A stretch of DNA of 64,000 bases from Parabacteroides distasonis (GCA_021531385.1 JAFBIR010000010.1:62001-126000); one strand, 5' to 3'; counted from the stretch's first letter, positions 23,808 through 32,750 are shown. The notes: generated from the sequence alone by a model not told the origin. Made by a program: numbers and translations.

Positions 23808-23993
23808 AGGACACGAGGGTCAAAAATACCCCCTTTTGTTCCACGGTGGCTGCTCAACGAAAGTGAACGTTTTTGTGGAGCAGTCGGAAAAGGGGAAAAC
23901 GCCCCATATTTCCACCTCCCTCCAGAGCTTCCTTCCTTTGAAGAAAAGAACAGTTATTTATAACATATTATTAATCTATTAAATTACTTATTT

Positions 23994-26984
23994 ATGAACA
24001 AAAAGTTATTTACACTGGCTGCTGGCCTTTTATTAGGTTCAGCGTTTACGGTAAATGCGCAAACAGAACAGCTTGCCAACAAAACAAAGGCATCTGATTT
24101 GAGCGGTTGGTATTACATTGCGGTGGGTGAAGAGGAAACTCCTGCTGACCGTTTGTATTTGGGTGGAGAGGAAATAACGACAGGGACTGCCAAGAAGACC
24201 GTTTATACCTCGACATTGATAAAGGGCGCTGGTAATGTAAAAAATAATGACGCATATCTGTGGAAGATAACTCCTGTAACAGATAATGGTGTCATTACGG
24301 GTTATAAGTTAACCAATAAAGAGACGGAAAACGACTTGACATTTAAAAGTAGCGGTGCTATCGCTAATGACAAGGACGATGCTGTGACAAGATTGCTTTG
24401 GGCTGCTTTTGGGCCTGACGCAGAAGATAACAATGTTATAAAGTATAGTGCTGATGGTGGTGTGTTGACAACGAAGTATGTTGACGGAAGCACGAATGAT
24501 GTGAATCTGAAAGAGAGCAGTGAGAGTGTTTCGACCGCTGCTGGCGCCACTACCAAATGGGCTATCTACACTCAGGATATAACTGAGTATAATGCTGAAA
24601 TGTTAAACTTAATCATGGGTGATGGCTTCTCTTTGGGATTCCCGAAAGCAGATCCACAGCCAACTGATAACTTGTTAGAGAAAAAGTTGGTGGCCGTTGA
24701 GGTAATAGATGACGATTGGTCTGATGATAAAGATGAGATGCAGGGTATTTACTTTGCTACTTCCTTGGCTAAGGATGCTTTGGATGAAGATGGACATTTT
24801 CGTTCTGAGGCATTGTTTAAGGCATCTACCTTCATCGCTGTAGATCCAGAGACTAATTTTGGCTTGGCTGGTAATAGCCGTGCGAGCGGTTATGGCTTTG
24901 GCTTGAAAACAGTGAGCGGTAAAAACCTTGTAGCAAAGGCAAACGCTGATGTGAAGGGTGCTATTGCTTATGCTAACGCACAGTTCACTGTGAAGGAGGA
25001 GGATTCCGCAAATAAGCCAGAGGAGTTCACCATTTCTGCAAAACCTCATGTGATGACCGACGCAACCAAAGATAAAGAGGTTTGGGCTGATAAGGATGTT
25101 GTGATCACAGCTGTGACTTCCGCCGGTAAGACGTATGTGATGACAGCAGAGAAGAACGTGGAGAAATGTACGGTTTATACAACAAATATCGTAAAGGCTT
25201 CTGAGCTGTTGGAGAAAGATGCTCCCGCTGTATTTAACATTCAGTTCTTGAGCGGCAAAGCCAATATTGCGGATGAAAATGGCTCAGAGTATGGAAAGTA
25301 TTTGGGTATTAACAACGGCGAGTTGCTGGCTGAGGGTTCCGCTTATCTGAACTTGAATGCTCCGCAAAACCAGTGGGTAATCACAGAGTATGATGGAGAG
25401 TCGGGTGTGATCACATTTACAAACCGTGAGATAGATGAAAAGGAAATTAATGTGGTTCTGCGCAAGACTGACAGCAAGAATGTATATGAGATCGTGGCTG
25501 GTGCCCAGAATATTGACTGGGGTCTGACTAAAGATGGTGTATATGATGAAGCAGGTCAGACGGCTGCCATGACTGGAATGACTATTAAGTTAGTTCCTGC
25601 TACAGTGAAAGAGAATGCTGGCTATGCAGACTATACAGCTGCGGAATTGATGGATGTGGCTACTTTCAAGTTTACCGTTTCTGGTGGTTTGATGGCCAAG
25701 AATATCTATGTAAAGGCTCCGGCAACTGTAGCGGCTGATGAGGAACTCGAGGTAAGTCAGAATGATTATGAGGCAGCTCAGTGGGATTTGATCAAGAACG
25801 CTGCTGTGAAGGATTCTATCTATGGTTCTTCTGACTATGCTTACATCGTGAAGGATGAGAAGACAGCTTCTAAATCATTTGATGACAAGGCAATCACGAC
25901 TTATCAGATCAGATTGCATGGTACGAATTTTTATTTGACTTATAATGATGGAGAAACCAAGTATGAGTTGGCTGATGAGGCTACAAACTTCGTAATCAAG
26001 CAAAACCCGAATGGCTCTGCTTATTTGGTTGTAGCAGATAACAGTGTGTATAGCGAGGTAATTAATGCTGATACAGAAGGAATGGTTTTGGATGAAGACG
26101 GTGACTTGGCTCAGGAGTCAATTTACGCACTGGATAATTCAATCATGACCATCGAGTTAGGCAAGGTAACTGCTTCTTTGGCAGCTGTTTCTCGCCACGC
26201 AAGCTTCCAGTCTGTAAATGGTGGTTTCATTGGTGTCGGTACAAATAATGAGGCTATCATCGCCGCTACGAAGGATGAGGCTAAGGAGTTGACTTTCTGG
26301 TTGGATACTACGGATGTGAAGGAGGCTACTCCGTCATTCTATATCTCTCAGGGTATCAAGGTGGCTACAAAGGCTAATGCTGATGAGGTACGCAACTATT
26401 TGTGGAACCCTGCTGATTCTGCAAGATACTATGATGAGGGTACCGCAAGCTATAAGAATGACAAACAGTACTACATGGGTAACACGGTAGGCAACGATTT
26501 GAAGGCCATGTTCCGTCAGGCAACTTGGGTAAACGCTGACTCTTTGAATACGGTGGTAGCCGGCAAGGAGGTTGGTTTGAACGCAAGCAATGGTTTGAAC
26601 GCTTACAAGTTCCAGATCGTATTGGCTGATGAGGCAACCGAGGGTGAGTATGTTATCCGCAGCGTGAAGGATGGTGCTTATTTGAAGAACATCAACGGTA
26701 AGGTTGCTTTGGGTAACGCACAGAATGCTTTGGTTGTTACACTCGGTGAGGGCGACGCTACGGCTAACGAGGCAATCGCTGCTGAGGCTGGTGTTCAGGT
26801 AGTCGGTAGCAAGGGCGCTGTGACTGTACAGGGTGCTGCTGGTAAGGTGATTACGGTAGCTAACATCTTGGGTCAGACGATCGCTAACCAGGTAGCTGCT
26901 TCTGACAACGTAACGATCGCTGTTCCGGCAGGTATCGTAGTCGTTGCTGTTGAGGGCGAGGCTACGAAGGTAGTGGTTAAGTAA
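23994..26984 (+). CDS. secreted surface protein with C-terminal DUF6383 domain (copy 1)
   Basis: A 996-aa protein with a signal peptide (LFTLAAGLLLGSAFTVNAQ, cleavage near NAQ). It has repeated beta-rich modules with recurring phrases such as APAVFNIQF, SEYGKYLGI, LNLNAPQNQWV and RHASFQSVNGGFIG. The C-terminal domain of about 75 residues contains GSKGAVTVQGAAGK, LGQTIANQVAASDNV and a final KVVVK. That tail resembles type A sorting signals of the type IX secretion system, so cell-surface display is likely. Codon use is strongly biased (GGT, GCT, GTA, AAG), as for highly expressed genes. I infer an S-layer-like role; that is not proven. Its promoter appears to be in the inverted, OFF orientation. 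The leader has an AGTTATTTATAACATATT block also present before copy 2. Confidence 0.8.
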   Translation: MNKKLFTLAAGLLLGSAFTVNAQTEQLANKTKASDLSGWYYIAVGEEETPADRLYLGGEEITTGTAKKTVYTSTLIKGAGNVKNNDAYLWKITPVTDNGVITGYKLTNKETENDLTFKSSGAIANDKDDAVTRLLWAAFGPDAEDNNVIKYSADGGVLTTKYVDGSTNDVNLKESSESVSTAAGATTKWAIYTQDITEYNAEMLNLIMGDGFSLGFPKADPQPTDNLLEKKLVAVEVIDDDWSDDKDEMQGIYFATSLAKDALDEDGHFRSEALFKASTFIAVDPETNFGLAGNSRASGYGFGLKTVSGKNLVAKANADVKGAIAYANAQFTVKEEDSANKPEEFTISAKPHVMTDATKDKEVWADKDVVITAVTSAGKTYVMTAEKNVEKCTVYTTNIVKASELLEKDAPAVFNIQFLSGKANIADENGSEYGKYLGINNGELLAEGSAYLNLNAPQNQWVITEYDGESGVITFTNREIDEKEINVVLRKTDSKNVYEIVAGAQNIDWGLTKDGVYDEAGQTAAMTGMTIKLVPATVKENAGYADYTAAELMDVATFKFTVSGGLMAKNIYVKAPATVAADEELEVSQNDYEAAQWDLIKNAAVKDSIYGSSDYAYIVKDEKTASKSFDDKAITTYQIRLHGTNFYLTYNDGETKYELADEATNFVIKQNPNGSAYLVVADNSVYSEVINADTEGMVLDEDGDLAQESIYALDNSIMTIELGKVTASLAAVSRHASFQSVNGGFIGVGTNNEAIIAATKDEAKELTFWLDTTDVKEATPSFYISQGIKVATKANADEVRNYLWNPADSARYYDEGTASYKNDKQYYMGNTVGNDLKAMFRQATWVNADSLNTVVAGKEVGLNASNGLNAYKFQIVLADEATEGEYVIRSVKDGAYLKNINGKVALGNAQNALVVTLGEGDATANEAIAAEAGVQVVGSKGAVTVQGAAGKVITVANILGQTIANQVAASDNVTIAVPAGIVVVAVEGEATKVVVK

Positions 26985-27019
26985 AAAGAGCGTAATATTT
27001 AATTCATAATAAATAATAT

Positions 27020-27137
27020 CTCCCTGCGCGGCATTTAGCCAAGTAACCTGCGAGGGTGAACAGGCAGGGATATAGAAAATTAATAATAAAAAGTTCTTAT
27101 TGCGGAGTAGCCTCGTGAGGGGCGAAAGGCAGTCACA
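27020..27137 (+). ncRNA. tandem structured RNA motif in the 3' UTR of DUF6383 copy 1
   Basis: Element A (27020-27070) is closed by TCCCTGC/GCAGGGA and holds GGC-AUUUA-GCC, then AAGUA, then CCU-GCGA-GGG followed by UGAAC. Element B (about 27100-27137) holds AGUAG, then CCUC-GUGA-GGGG followed by CGAAAGGC. Both have a short stem capped by a GNRA tetraloop and then a GAA-purine tract. The same arrangement, with changed but still pairing stems, follows copy 2. Confidence 0.6.
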
Positions 27138-27144
27138 AAAAAGG

Positions 27145-27180
27145 AGCCGTCGGGTTGCAAAAAGCCTGACGGCTTTTTTT
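27145..27180 (+). terminator. terminator of DUF6383 copy 1
   Basis: AGCCGTCGGG (27145-27154) pairs with CCTGACGGCT (27165-27174), with one wobble, followed by eight T. The homologous terminator after copy 2 has a compensating stem change. Confidence 0.9.
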
Positions 27181-27744
27181 GTCCGGAAGTGTATCAACAA
27201 CTATCCCTATCAAGCCTTTGAGGAGGCTGTGGTTAACGCTTTGTATCATCGTGATTATATGGAACGCGAGCCGGTAGAAATAACTATTGAACCGACTCAT
27301 GTGGATATTCTTAGCTATGCTGGGCCTGATCGATCTATCAGTGCAGAAGCCATAAAGGCGGCCAAGAAACTAAAAGCTCGTCGTTATCGGAATAGGCGAT
27401 TGGGAGATTTCTTAAAGGAATTAGGATTAACAGAGGGACGGGCTACAGGTATTGATGATACGATAAACGATACGATAAATGATATTCATGGAGCAATAAA
27501 GGGAACAGAACTTAAACTCTTTGTTACGATTGCTAAGACTCCTAATATAAAGCGAAAGGAAATAATGGAACGATTGGAAATGTCTTATTTGAAAACAGTT
27601 AGAGTTTTAAAGGCATTATCCTCGGATCCGCTAAACTTGATAGCATACCAAGGTTCTAAGAAGACTGGAGGCTACGTTTTGACTGAGAAAGGAACTGCCT
27701 ATTATCATTTATTGAATGGGAGTCCGACACTGGCATCTCTTTAA
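27181..27744 (+). pseudogene. truncated AlbA_2/divergent-AAA-type regulator, C-terminal part only
   Basis: The frame encodes NYPYQAFEEAVVNALYHRDY, then EREPVEITIEPTHVDILSY, GPDRSIS, RRYRNRRLGDFLKELGLTEGRATGI, a DDTINDTIND linker and a winged-helix tail ending GSKKTGGYVLTEKG. These belong to the C-terminal half of Schlafen/AlbA_2-type (RecG-like) proteins. The N-terminal AlbA_2 domain is absent. The frame begins exactly where the DUF6383 terminator ends, and the usual segment between GRATGI and the DTIND linker is also missing. It looks like a gene cut by whatever placed the DUF6383 cassette here. A frame runs through the terminator from 27100, but its start is not convincing. Confidence 0.7.
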
Positions 27745-27809
27745 TACTCGAAGCTTATAACAATTATTCGGAACGGTTTGTTATATTCGCGAATACAAAT
27801 GGGCAGATT

Positions 27810-29279
27810 ATGTTAAAGCAACAGTTACAACAGAAATTACAGCAAAGACTTTCTCCATTGCAGATCCAGGTGATCCGGATGTTAGAGCTGCCGACGATTG
27901 AATTGGAGGAGCGGGTGAAGCATGAGCTGGAGGATAACCCCGCTTTGGAGGAGGGAAAGGAGCCGTTGGACGACATGGAACGAAACGATGAGGGAGATGG
28001 CACCGGTGGCGAGGATGACTACCGGTCGGAAGGTGCTGAGAATGAGGATCTCTCTTTGGGTGATTACCTGTCGGAAGATGACATTCCTGAATATAAGTTA
28101 CAGCAAATGAACGAGCGGGCAGAGCGCAGGGAGGAGCTTCCGTTCGCCGAGGGTGAGTCTTTGCGTGAGCATCTGTTGGAGCAGTTGGGACTGCGCAATC
28201 TGCCGGAGAAGCAGGTGAAGATCGCGGAATATATCATCGGAAATATTGATGATGATGGTTATTTGCGTCGTGACCTGCCGGCTGTAGCCGATGACTTGAT
28301 CTTCCAGGCCGGACAGCAAGTGAACGAGGCGGAGATCGAGGAGGTGCTGCGGGTGATCCAAGATTTTGAGCCGGCCGGTGTCGGGGCAAGAGACCTGAAG
28401 GAGTGTTTGTTGATTCAGCTGCAGAAACGGGAGAAAACCGAAGCTACACAGTTGGCCTTGCGGATCCTGAATAACTATTTTGAGGATTTTACCCGTAAAC
28501 GGTATGAGCGCATCCTGAAGCTGTTGGAGATTACGGAAGAGGAGTTGAAGCGGGCGATTCGGGAGATCACTTTGTTGAACCCGAAACCGGGCAGCAATTG
28601 GGGGGATACGATGGAGACGGCGATGAGCCAGATCGTACCTGATTTCTTGGTGGAGGCGAACAACGGTGAGTTGACGCTGAGCATGAATAACCGAGGTATT
28701 CCTGATCTGCGTATCAACCCGGAGTATCAGGAGATGCTGCAAGACTACAGTGGCAACAAAGCTAACCAGACCGCTGAGCGGCGGGATGCGGTGCAGTTCG
28801 TGAAACAGAAACTGGATGCGGCACAATGGTTTATCGATGCGATCAGGCAACGTAACGAGACCTTGCAGCGCACGATGGAGGCGATTATCCATTTGCAGCG
28901 GGAGTTCTTCCTGACCGGCGACGAGACCACTTTGCGCCCCATGATCATGAAAGATGTGGCAGAGCGAGCCGGCTATGACATCTCTACGATCTCGCGCGTC
29001 AGCAACAGTAAATATGTGCAGACCAATTTCGGGATCTATCCCTTGAAGTATTTCTTCTCTGAGTCGATGCAGACTGATACGGGCGAGGAGATCTCCAATC
29101 GCGAGGTGAAGAAAATCATGCAGGATCACGTGCACGCAGAAGATAAACGCCATCCCTTGACCGATGAGGAGCTGGCGGCTATCTTGAAGGAGGCCGGTTA
29201 TGTGATTGCCCGTCGAACGGTGGCGAAATATCGGGAGCAGTTAGGTATTCCGGTGGCCCGTATGCGAAAGGAGATTTGA
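27810..29279 (+). CDS. rpoN: RNA polymerase sigma-54 factor
   Basis: A 489-aa protein. The N-terminal glutamine-rich activator-interacting region reads LKQQLQQKLQQRLSPLQIQVIRMLELPTIELEERVKHELEDNPALEEG. An acidic linker (about 50-100) follows, then the core-binding region (about 110-290), the DNA-binding helix-turn-helix (about 355-400: KDVAERAGYDISTISRVSNSKYVQT) and the RpoN box ARRTVAKYREQLGIP (around 468-482). It directs transcription from -24/-12 promoters with enhancer-binding ATPases. It abuts the next gene with 1 bp between them. Confidence 0.95.
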   Translation: MLKQQLQQKLQQRLSPLQIQVIRMLELPTIELEERVKHELEDNPALEEGKEPLDDMERNDEGDGTGGEDDYRSEGAENEDLSLGDYLSEDDIPEYKLQQMNERAERREELPFAEGESLREHLLEQLGLRNLPEKQVKIAEYIIGNIDDDGYLRRDLPAVADDLIFQAGQQVNEAEIEEVLRVIQDFEPAGVGARDLKECLLIQLQKREKTEATQLALRILNNYFEDFTRKRYERILKLLEITEEELKRAIREITLLNPKPGSNWGDTMETAMSQIVPDFLVEANNGELTLSMNNRGIPDLRINPEYQEMLQDYSGNKANQTAERRDAVQFVKQKLDAAQWFIDAIRQRNETLQRTMEAIIHLQREFFLTGDETTLRPMIMKDVAERAGYDISTISRVSNSKYVQTNFGIYPLKYFFSESMQTDTGEEISNREVKKIMQDHVHAEDKRHPLTDEELAAILKEAGYVIARRTVAKYREQLGIPVARMRKEI

Positions 29280-29280
29280 G

Positions 29281-29901
29281 ATGAGGCTGTTTTCCAATAT
29301 CTTATCTACGCTGTTTCATCCGTTGTTGATGGTGACCTATGGCATTACGTTTGCCTTGATGGGCACCTTTTTAGCGCTTTATCCCTTACGGATGAAATTG
29401 TTGATCTGGGGCTCTGCTTTCCTCTCGACCGCGGTTTTGCCGGGATTGTTCATCTACCTGTTGACACGTACGGGTGCGGCGAGCGACCTGGAGCTGACTA
29501 AGCGGAAAGAGCGTGCGTTGCCCTATCTGATCGTGATTACCTCGGAGGCGCTTTGCCTTTATTTCCTGTATCGGATGATGATGCCCTTCTGGCTGATCGC
29601 GATACTGATGGGGATTTGTGTGGCGCTGCTTATCGCGCTTTGCATCAATTTTTTCTGGAAAATCAGCGCCCACATGATCGGTATCGGGGGGCTGTTGGGA
29701 GGCTTGATGGGGGTGGCTCGTATCCATTTGATCAATCCCTATCTCCTATTTATCGCCGTGCTGCTGATCGCTGGGTTGTTAGGAACGTCGCGAATTTTTC
29801 TAAAAAGACATACCCCATTGCAGGTGTACGCAGGATTTAGTTTAGGATTTATGTGTACATTTGTAGCCTCAATGATGAGTTATATCTATTTATTTATCTA
29901 A
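29281..29901 (+). CDS. PAP2-like integral membrane phosphatase
   Basis: A 206-aa protein with about six hydrophobic helices. The C-terminal SRIFLKRHTPLQVYAGFSLGF matches the PAP2 motif SRxxxxxHxxxxVxxGxxLG. The middle motif is degenerate (ISAHMIGIG instead of PSGHA), so catalysis is plausible but not certain. It probably acts on a lipid phosphate at the membrane. It follows rpoN by 1 bp and shares its transcript. Confidence 0.7.
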   Translation: MRLFSNILSTLFHPLLMVTYGITFALMGTFLALYPLRMKLLIWGSAFLSTAVLPGLFIYLLTRTGAASDLELTKRKERALPYLIVITSEALCLYFLYRMMMPFWLIAILMGICVALLIALCINFFWKISAHMIGIGGLLGGLMGVARIHLINPYLLFIAVLLIAGLLGTSRIFLKRHTPLQVYAGFSLGFMCTFVASMMSYIYLFI

Positions 29902-29923
29902 CATAAATTAAAGCATTAGAAGT

Positions 29924-30304
29924 ATGAATTTTCCCGCAGATTTGAAGTACACAAAGGATCACGAGTGGATCCGTGTAGAAGGAGATGTTGCCTACGTAGG
30001 CATTACAGATTTCGCACAGAGCGAGTTAGGTGAGATCGTTTATGTGGACATTACCACAGAGGGCGAGACCGTGGAGAAAGAGGAGGTGTTCGGTACCATC
30101 GAGGCCGTAAAGACGGTTTCTGATCTGTTCATGCCGGCAACGGGTGAGGTGCTGGAGGTGAATCCGGAGTTGGAGGATGCCCCTGAGTTGGTCAACGAGG
30201 ATGCGTATGGCAAAGGCTGGTTGATCAAGGTAACGGTGGCTGATCCCGCTCAGTTGGATGAGTTGCTTTCAGCCGATGAGTATCAGAAATTAATCGCAAA
30301 ATAA
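29924..30304 (+). CDS. gcvH: glycine cleavage system H protein
   Basis: A 126-aa lipoyl-carrier protein with the conserved [30 protein letters not shown] start and lipoyl lysine K63 in EAVKTVSD. It shuttles the aminomethyl group between the P, T and L proteins of glycine cleavage. The stop codon is immediately followed by the purE ATG, so glycine-derived C1 units and purine synthesis genes are co-transcribed. Confidence 0.95.
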   Translation: MNFPADLKYTKDHEWIRVEGDVAYVGITDFAQSELGEIVYVDITTEGETVEKEEVFGTIEAVKTVSDLFMPATGEVLEVNPELEDAPELVNEDAYGKGWLIKVTVADPAQLDELLSADEYQKLIAK

Positions 30305-30811
30305 ATGACACCCGTTGTAAGTATTATCATGGGTAGCACTTCTGACCTACCCGTTATGGAGAAGGCGGCCAAGTTCTTGGACGAGATGGAGATCCCGTTT
30401 GAGATGCATGCGCTTTCCGCACATCGCACACCCGCTGAGGTGGAAGCTTTTGCGAAAGGGGCCAAGGCACGTGGGATCAAGGTGATTATTGCAGCTGCGG
30501 GCATGGCGGCTCACCTGTGTGGTGTCATTGCCTCCATGACGACGGTTCCGGTGATTGGTGTGCCTATCAATTCTACCTTAGACGGTATGGATGCTTTGTT
30601 GGCTATTGTACAGATGCCTCCGGGCATTCCGGTAGCCACAGTGGGTATCAACGGCGCGTTGAATGCCGGTATCTTGGCTGTGCAGATGCTTGCGGTGGGC
30701 GATGAGGCCCTGCAGGAGAAGCTGGCCGCCTATAAGGAGGACTTGAAGAAAAAGATCGTCAAGGCAAACGAGGAGTTGGCCAAGGTCTCTTTTACATACA
30801 AAACGAACTAA
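30305..30811 (+). CDS. purE: 5-(carboxyamino)imidazole ribonucleotide mutase
   Basis: A 168-aa class I PurE beginning VSIIMGSTSDLPVME with the SAHRTP motif (about 43-48) and the AAAGMAAHLCGVIA and GINGALNAGILAVQML regions. It converts N5-CAIR to CAIR in purine synthesis. It directly abuts gcvH (0 bp) and is followed by a perfect hairpin before ispG. Confidence 0.95.
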   Translation: MTPVVSIIMGSTSDLPVMEKAAKFLDEMEIPFEMHALSAHRTPAEVEAFAKGAKARGIKVIIAAAGMAAHLCGVIASMTTVPVIGVPINSTLDGMDALLAIVQMPPGIPVATVGINGALNAGILAVQMLAVGDEALQEKLAAYKEDLKKKIVKANEELAKVSFTYKTN

Positions 30812-30816
30812 CAGAT

Positions 30817-30844
30817 ACAGCTTGCGGCTCAGGCCGCAAGCTGT
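30817..30844 (+). terminator. perfect 12-bp hairpin between purE and ispG
   Basis: ACAGCTTGCGGC (30817-30828) pairs perfectly with GCCGCAAGCTGT (30833-30844) around TCAG. The following T-run is weak (CATTATTC), so it may be a partial terminator or an mRNA-stabilising stem. Confidence 0.6.
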
Positions 30845-30868
30845 CATTATTCATAAATCAGTAAGGAA

Positions 30869-32704
30869 GTGGCTTATTTTAATTATCTGCGTAGAGCTTC
30901 GTCGGAGGTACATATCGGACAGACGCCGATGGGAGGTGCTAATCCCATCCGCATCCAATCCATGGCCAATGTATCGACACTTGATACGGAGGCCGCTGTG
31001 GCACAGGCGATTCGCATGATTGATGCGGGAGCGGAGTATGTGCGCTTCACGGCACAAGGTGAGCGAGAGGCACGCAACCTGGGTGTGATTCGTAAACAGT
31101 TAAACGAGCAGGGTTATACCACGCCGTTAGTGGCGGATATTCATTTTAATCCGAAAGCGGCTGATGCGGCTGCGGAGGAGGTGGAGAAGGTACGTATCAA
31201 TCCGGGCAACTATGTAGATAAGGTCAAGACATTCCACCATTTGGAATACACGGATGAGGAGTATGCGGCTGAGATCGAGAAGATTCGGGCTCGCTTCGTT
31301 CCTTTCCTGCGTATTTGTAAAGTACACGGTTGCGCCATCCGTATTGGCGTGAATCATGGCTCGCTCTCTGACCGCATCATGAGTCGGTATGGAGATACCC
31401 CGGAGGGTATGGTGGCGAGCTGTATGGAGTTCCTGCGTATCTGTCGGGAGGAGCAATTTCCCGATGTGGTGATCTCCATCAAAGCCTCTAACACTGTTGT
31501 CATGGTACGAACGGTGCGTCTGTTGGTGAAGACGATGGAGGCGGAAGATATGCACTATCCCCTGCATCTGGGTGTGACAGAAGCTGGCGATGGCGAGGAT
31601 GGCCGCATCAAGAGTGCGGTGGGTATCGGCACTTTGTTGGCTGATGGCATAGGCGATACGATTCGGGTCTCCTTGAGTGAGGATCCGGAGGCGGAGTTGC
31701 CTGTCGCACGGAAGTTAGTGCATTATATCTTGGAGCGGGAGGGACATCATCCCATTACGGCTGAGTTAGCTCCCGGTTTTGATCCTGTCGCTCCGCAACG
31801 TCGAGCGAGTCGGGCGGTGGCACAGCTGGGAGGGGGACAACCTCCGATCGTGATCGCGGATCGGAGTCGAGGCGACTTTCGGTTTGATGAGCAGGCCATG
31901 CCAGACTATATATATATAGGTAAGGATGATCCTGACAATTGGCCGGATCCTTTACGTCGGATCGTGGATGCGTCGCTTTGGAAGCCCCGTCCGCATGTCT
32001 ATCCCTGTTTTACGGCGGCTGAGGCCGCACAAATGTTCCATTGTGAGAGTGCGGTAAAATTTCTGCGCTTGACCGATGTGGAGCTAACCGATGCGCTGAT
32101 CGCACAGTGTCAGGCAGATCCGGCGGTGGTCTTGCTGTTGAGCAGTCGTCATCGCAATGGCGTAGGTGCTTTGCGGGCGACGATGCATCGATTGATGAGT
32201 GCCGGTTGTGAGGTGCCCGTGGTGTTAGAGCGTGATTACCAAGAGTCAGATGTGGAGGCACTGCAATTGAAGTCTGCTGCGGATATGGGTGCTTTGTTGC
32301 TTGATGGCTTCCAGGATGGCGTGCTGTTACGAAATGAGGGCTGTGAGGCCGCAGTGGCTGATCGCTGTATGTTCGGTATTCTGCAGGCGGCTCGTGCACG
32401 TATCAGTAAGACAGAATATATCTCTTGTCCCAGTTGTGGACGTACCCTCTATGATTTGCAAACCACGATCGCTCGCATCAAGGAGGCAACCTCGCACTTG
32501 AAGGGGTTGAAGATTGGCATCATGGGCTGTATCGTGAATGGACCTGGCGAGATGGCCGATGCCGATTATGGCTACGTAGGAGCCGGAAGGCATCAGATCA
32601 GTCTCTATAAAGGAAAGACCTGCGTGTTGCGCAACATCCCAGAGGAGGAGGCTGTGGAGCGTTTGGTGCAATTGATCAAGGATAATGGAGATTGGGATCG
32701 GTAG
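30869..32704 (+). CDS. ispG: 4-hydroxy-3-methylbut-2-en-1-yl diphosphate synthase, long form
   Basis: A 611-aa protein starting at GTG 30869 (MAYFNYLRRASSEVHIGQTPMGGANPIRIQSM), close to the Bacteroides IspG start. The TIM-barrel N-terminal half is followed by an insert of roughly 200 residues (about 300-500) found in Bacteroidetes, Chlamydia and plant enzymes. The [4Fe-4S] domain has SCPSCGRT (around 514) and GIMGCIVNGPGEMADADYG (C554). It performs the penultimate step of the MEP isoprenoid pathway. Confidence 0.95.
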   Translation: MAYFNYLRRASSEVHIGQTPMGGANPIRIQSMANVSTLDTEAAVAQAIRMIDAGAEYVRFTAQGEREARNLGVIRKQLNEQGYTTPLVADIHFNPKAADAAAEEVEKVRINPGNYVDKVKTFHHLEYTDEEYAAEIEKIRARFVPFLRICKVHGCAIRIGVNHGSLSDRIMSRYGDTPEGMVASCMEFLRICREEQFPDVVISIKASNTVVMVRTVRLLVKTMEAEDMHYPLHLGVTEAGDGEDGRIKSAVGIGTLLADGIGDTIRVSLSEDPEAELPVARKLVHYILEREGHHPITAELAPGFDPVAPQRRASRAVAQLGGGQPPIVIADRSRGDFRFDEQAMPDYIYIGKDDPDNWPDPLRRIVDASLWKPRPHVYPCFTAAEAAQMFHCESAVKFLRLTDVELTDALIAQCQADPAVVLLLSSRHRNGVGALRATMHRLMSAGCEVPVVLERDYQESDVEALQLKSAADMGALLLDGFQDGVLLRNEGCEAAVADRCMFGILQAARARISKTEYISCPSCGRTLYDLQTTIARIKEATSHLKGLKIGIMGCIVNGPGEMADADYGYVGAGRHQISLYKGKTCVLRNIPEEEAVERLVQLIKDNGDWDR

Positions 32705-32750
32705 CAGTTGGTTGCCAATGATCCGAAAGAACAAAAGAGCTAAATAGTGT

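Larger units (their letters stand above)
23504..23887. other. candidate invertible promoter segment (OFF orientation) of the first DUF6383 gene
   Basis: Imperfect inverted repeats of 23 bp (19 of 23 matching) bound the segment: 23504-23526, which contains GACTGCTCAAC, and 23865-23887, whose complement contains GACTGCTCCAC. Inside, TACCTTTG lies on the minus strand (23548-23541), pointing away from the gene. Reflection would put it at 23843-23850, 144 bp before the ATG at 23994. The gene at 60129 has the homologous TACCTTTG pointing toward it, ending 141 bp before its ATG. A TACTTTTG on the plus strand (23529-23536) could still drive some rightward transcription. Confidence 0.65.
22386..23993. 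other. gene-free repeat island upstream of the first DUF6383 gene
   Basis: About 1.6 kb holds no credible gene. In order it contains the tRNA terminator, a GTCATTAGTAATGAC palindrome, a 22-bp array, a 41-bp array, REP-like palindromes, a second GTCATTAGTAATGAC copy, heptamer repeats, a cluster of GTGGAACA sites, the candidate invertible promoter segment (23504-23887) and the A/T-rich leader of the DUF6383 gene. Short open frames here are built from repeats and lack family resemblance. Confidence 0.8.

Noticed and set aside
22817-23963. several 60-90 codon open frames in the repeat island
   Set aside because: They are made of repeat sequence, overlap one another on both strands and resemble no family.
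27020-27137. known riboswitch (c-di-GMP, cobalamin or similar)
   Set aside because: The motif lies downstream of a gene and before a terminator with no gene attached to it. I could not match the conserved cores of the riboswitch classes I know.
26334-27200. 288-codon minus-strand frame across the DUF6383 3' end
   Set aside because: Antisense to the coding end and structured 3' UTR; the predicted protein is low-complexity in style with no recognisable domain.
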